Source: Eupeodes corollae
Lineage: Eukaryota; Arthropoda; Insecta; Diptera; Syrphidae
DNA length: 64,000 bases
Reading direction: 5' to 3'
NCBI RefSeq assembly: GCF_945859685.1
Contig: NC_079148.1
Coordinates: 1,488,001 to 1,552,000 of the forward strand
Made by a program: the position numbers and the translations under genes. This document shows positions 60,588 through 64,000 of this stretch, in pieces. The notes beneath the pieces are model-generated. The model was not told where the DNA came from, searched no databases, and was given only the letters and a program-made list of their open reading frames with translations. Numbering within the stretch: the first letter of the stretch is position 1; the number at the start of each line of letters is the position of its first letter.

Positions 60588-60890
60588 AATAACAAATTCG
60601 GTAGTACTGTGGCATGATGGTTAGTGCGTTGGACTGTCATGCCTGGCTGTGCCACCTTAATTTATAAAAATTAATTTTCGCGGGTACTGCCTCTTGCGAG
60701 GAATTGACAAATCCTTCAAGAGTAATTCTTGTCATGAAAAAGTGCTTTCTCAAACTAGCCGTTCGCATTCGGCCTTAAATTGTAGGTCCCTTCCATTTCT
60801 GACAACAGTACTTGCACACAGGAATGGTTGAGAGTTGTAAGTCACTAGGGACTGTTGCGATACCCCATTTGATTTTAAATAACAAATTCG
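60588..60890 (+). repeat. 13-bp target-site duplication bracketing SINE copy 6
   Basis: AATAACAAATTCG at 60588-60600 and again at 60878-60890, exact. It defines the SINE ends on both sides. Confidence 0.9.
60601..60877 (+). mobile_element. tRNA-Asp-derived SINE, copy 6 (reference copy with intact ends)
   Basis: The head GTAGTACTGTGGCATGATGG then TTAGTGCGTTGGACTGTCAT gives an A box and an anticodon loop CTGTCAT, like the CTGTCAC loop of tRNA-Asp(GTC). In this copy the B-box part after CATGC is deleted (CATGCCTGGCTGTGCCACC). The body has GGTACTGCCTCTTGCGAGGA, TTCTTGTCATGAAAAAGTGC, CTTAAATTGTAGGTCCCTTC, GAATGGTTGAGAGTTGTAAG and GACTGTTGCGATACCCC, ending in ATTTGATTTT. The perfect 13-base duplication shows insertion by target-primed reverse transcription. 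A LINE in the genome with a matching tail would be the likely partner. Confidence 0.92.
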
Positions 60891-61243
60891 TGTTCCAAAC
60901 AAATCTATCACGTCAGGTTCTTGAAATATTTTGCAAAAATGTAAAAAATAACTACAAAACTAGTATTTTTTAAATTTGTGACATCAGCGCTGAAATGCAA
61001 CACAACAAGTTTTAGTTTTTAAAGATTTTTTAAAACATTATTTGGTGTGAAATTAGGACTCATCTGATGAAATTGTCCTCAAACTATAACGTTTTTTTCT
61101 TAAATTATTTTGTACATACATTTTTTTAAAGAAATATTTTTGGTATGCAGTTTTTTAGTGCCGATAAATGTAAGTTTTATATTTGAATTAAGCTTTAAGA
61201 TAGTTTTAATAAATAATGAATGAAAATGAATTTAAAAAAAAAC

Positions 61244-61510
61244 TGTGTATGGCTGTCACGCCAAAAATTTTGGGTTCAATTCCTGCCTGTACCACTTTAC
61301 AATTTAAAAAAAAAATGTTCACAGGTACTGCCTCTTGGAATTGAATCCAAAAGTAATTCTTGTTACTAAAAGTGCTTTCTTTAAATAGCCGTTCGGATTT
61401 GGCTTAAAACTGTAGGTGCTCTCCATCCCTGACAACTTTACTCGCACACAGGAATGGTTAATAGCTGTAAGTAACTAGACCCTAGTTTTCAATGGACTGT
61501 TGTGCCGCCT
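61244..61510 (+). mobile_element. tRNA-Asp-derived SINE, copy 7
   Basis: Sense copy lacking the A-box side. It begins 'TGTATGGCTGTCACGCC' and keeps a B box, 'GGGTTCAATTCCTGCC'. The body is present with indels ('GGTACTGCCTCTTGG', 'AGCCGTTCGGATTTGGC', 'AACTAGACCCTAG'). The tail 'GGACTGTTGTGCCGCC' is intact. Confidence 0.85.
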
Positions 61511-62349
61511 TATTTATTATTTTAAGAGCTTGAGAAAATTAAAAACAAAATAGTGTAGCAATTTAATATCATATTTTCTTATGTTAAAAAAAGTTTAATA
61601 AAAACCAGTTGGTCCGTTTTTGAAAATATTTTTGTTTTTGATACAAATTTTGTATGTTTATTATTGTCCTTAAAAATGAATTTTAAAAGCTTGACCAGAT
61701 AGAGAGCTCAAATTTAAATTCAGGTTATACAAAATTTCTTGAAAAACAATGTTTAAGTATTAGAAAACAGGCTTAAATTTGTTGCCCAGTGTTATTTATT
61801 GAAAAACATTTATGAAACTAAAGTAACTTGATGAGTTCAGGAACACATTTATCAGTGACAATTCTTCAAAAATTCTTCTTGCTCAAAGGCTCATGTCTGA
61901 TGTTTTTTTATCTTGCGCTCAGTGAAATAAAAGTCAGGTGGAATTATTGATAACAATATATTAAAAAACATAGATTTTGTGTTTCCTTGAAATCAGAAAG
62001 TCGTTAACATTAAAATATATTTAGTCTCGTTAACCTACTCAAAAAATATACCACATTTTCTTAATTAGTCCTTCCTTAAAAAAAATTGCGAGATCACCCA
62101 AGCGACATTTTTCTCAATTATCAATCAATTGTGAACATTGGATTTTTGAGCATAGTTTTGAACGCTTCTTACATTTGTTTCGTCCCTTTTTTGATAATTT
62201 TCAGTAGATTTTTTTCAAAATGAATTCGATTCTGGTTACGTTTGTGACCTATGGACATTGTGCCTAAAGGTTATTTGTATGTAAGATCTGTAGAACTCTA
62301 CTAGATTAAATTTATGTATCAAAATATTATTGTACAAAGATTGTTTAAT

Positions 62350-62442
62350 TCACGGCTACTGCCTCTTGCGAGGAATTGAAAAATTCTCCAATAGTAATTC
62401 TGTCATGAAAAAGTGCTTTCTAAAATCAGGCGTTCGGATTGC
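62350..62442 (+). mobile_element. tRNA-Asp-derived SINE, copy 8 (body fragment)
   Basis: Only the central body remains: 'CGGCTACTGCCTCTTGCGAG', 'GTCATGAAAAAGTGCTTTCT' and 'GGCGTTCGGATTGCG'. Head and tail are missing. It ends 24 bp before a Tc1-like terminal sequence. Confidence 0.75.
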
Positions 62443-62464
62443 GATACATATTTTTGCAAATGTT

Positions 62465-62487
62465 GCTATTATTTTGGCCATAGCTGT
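62465..62487 (-). mobile_element. Tc1-like terminal sequence (right-end orientation)
   Basis: GCTATTATTTTGGCCATAGC+TGTA is the reverse complement of the end at 7268 (TACAGCTATGGYCAAAATAATAG). It is either the right end of the relic that begins at 58743, or a solo end. Confidence 0.5.
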
Positions 62488-64000
62488 ATTTATGTTAGAT
62501 GTGTTTACACAATGTATTTATATATGGCAAGGACTGATAGTATTTCTTGACGAAAGTAATTATTTATGTTCTCTTTGTAAGGTGCTTTTGTTTTTTCAGA
62601 CACATAAGTATAACCAAAATAGAATAACCGGATGTGCACGTATAATAATATGGTGTACATATGTATATAGAAAAACCATACAAATTATCATCATAACACA
62701 AAAATATTGTTTTTATCAATCTTGAAGTGAACTAAAGTGAAGTGCGTGTGAGTGATTGAAAAAGTAGTAGAATAATAGATGTTGTATATATTCTCTGCAT
62801 CCTTATACTTATAGAAAAATATGGTTATTATACTTCTTTAAATACAAATAATAATACGACATCTCCTTTCACATGGAATGGTCATTCGAATGGAAAAATG
62901 ATTTGGGTTTTGGGATTTATTTTTCGAATCAAGAAAAAAGGTGAAACGTAGGTACATACATTGTTTTAGATGTCAGAACTTTTGTTAAAGGGCAAAGTTT
63001 AAGCGGATCCGATGAAGTGGACAGTTTATTTATAGTAATATGTGTTTTTTTCCGTAAGCCTTAATGAAAAAAAGCAAACACAAACTCCTAACACGAGTGA
63101 ATGTTATCAATTCATAGTTAATAAATATCAAAGCTTGGAGTTTCACTAGACAAAAAGTAGAAGCTTTTATGTTTAAAATGGTTTTTTTTCAATAGTATGA
63201 CTTTCAATATTTATCAACTGTCAATTTATAAATTGATCACTGACATTAAAAATAGTTATTTAAATTAGGAGAAATGCTAAAGTTCTTATAAAATGTATGA
63301 AGGAAGATCAATAAAAATAAATCACCTTTTTCCAACTAAAATGCATCACATTAAATTACTGAAACGGTACGATTGAGAAGATCTTACACTTGACGATAAT
63401 TTGTCGAATATTCAAGACTTATGGCGTGCTTTGAAGGTAATTAAGGTTTATGAGCATTATTAGACAATAAATCAAAGGTTTTTGAGTTACAACAAAAAAT
63501 GTCCAAGTTTGCAATTCAAATTTTGTCGGAAAACAAAAATACGTTCAGGCATCGTAAAATTGCAATTTTGTACTAATTGTTCTTAAACTATTTATGAAAA
63601 TTAATTTTCATGAAAAAAAATATTATTATTATTATTTATAATTATTAATATTGTAACAAAAAAAATGTATAAGACTATTTTTGAATAAGATCCATTTTCT
63701 TTACTTGAAGTTGAAAGCAACATGAGGATTTTCTTCGTAGCTTTCGATTTTTATTCCCTCGTCAATTTTCAGCTTTATGTTTATTCACTCAAGATTTCCC
63801 GTACTTGAAATGCGAAAGTCGAGTTCTTAACTTAAGATTGTGTATCAGATTTTGTGTTTGTGTCTATATTTAATAAGACTTTTGAAGTCCCAACTTAACC
63901 AACATTATGAAAACTAGAGTACAAAATGATTGCAAATGTTTGATAAATAAGACTACCGTGACTTTGTTTACGTATTTTAAAACCTGCTGAGTATTTTCGA
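62488..64000. other. Gene-free AT-rich stretch
   Basis: No supported gene. An (ATT)n run lies at 63621-63640. Nothing else was recognised up to the window end. Confidence 0.4.

Noticed and set aside
62330..62725. 131-codon + strand frame with hydrophobic stretches
   Set aside because: Its start lies in a SINE fragment and it crosses a Tc1-like terminal sequence. The hydrophobicity reflects AT-rich codons.

Overview
The window looks like nuclear DNA of a higher fly (Diptera, probably Brachycera). It is AT-rich and intron-bearing, and it is loaded with decayed transposable elements of insect type. Its one clearly conserved gene is close to the Drosophila TMEM120 protein as I remember it. The exact lineage cannot be fixed from sequence reading alone. 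No bacterial operon, CRISPR array, rRNA or functional tRNA gene was seen.

The only host gene I can support is a TMEM120 (TACAN-family) homologue on the + strand at 18899-20632. It has six coding exons with canonical splice sites and a 3' UTR with several AATAAA signals. Its N-terminal coding exon(s) were not found, so they lie in an undetected upstream exon or before the window.

Most other recognisable sequence is mobile-element debris. Non-LTR retrotransposons: a Jockey-like fragment (2026-3300, -), a second RT fragment (11395-11600, +), an RTE-type ORF2 in pieces (11607-13010, +), another RTE-like ORF2 (36240-37690, -) and an RNase H-bearing I/LOA-like 3' half (52508-54120, -). DNA transposons: Tc1-like elements at 21541-22792, 31338-32155 and 58743-59840, a possible Tc1 scrap at 23585-23790, a mariner-like relic at 48890-49450, a pogo/Tigger-like relic at 44180-44960, a PIF/Harbinger relic at 38103-38766 and a Transib/RAG1-like relic at 24089-25440. 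MITE-like inverted-repeat elements lie at 16101-16642, 53411-53717, 54726-55168 and 55313-55606.

The most distinctive finding is a dispersed SINE family of about 280-300 bp with at least eight copies in the window. Its head resembles tRNA-Asp(GTC), with A box, CTGTCAT anticodon loop and B box. One copy is bracketed by a perfect 13-bp target-site duplication, which fixes both ends. A second family is an AT-rich tandem repeat of about 150-175 bp, present as two short arrays 16 kb apart.

The gene-free DNA alternates AT-rich degenerate stretches with more balanced islands (near 39.9-41.1, 45.4-46.8, 50.4-51.3 and 57.1-58.5 kb). These islands hold simple repeats but no protein or RNA gene I can recognise. 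They may be old intronic or intergenic single-copy DNA.
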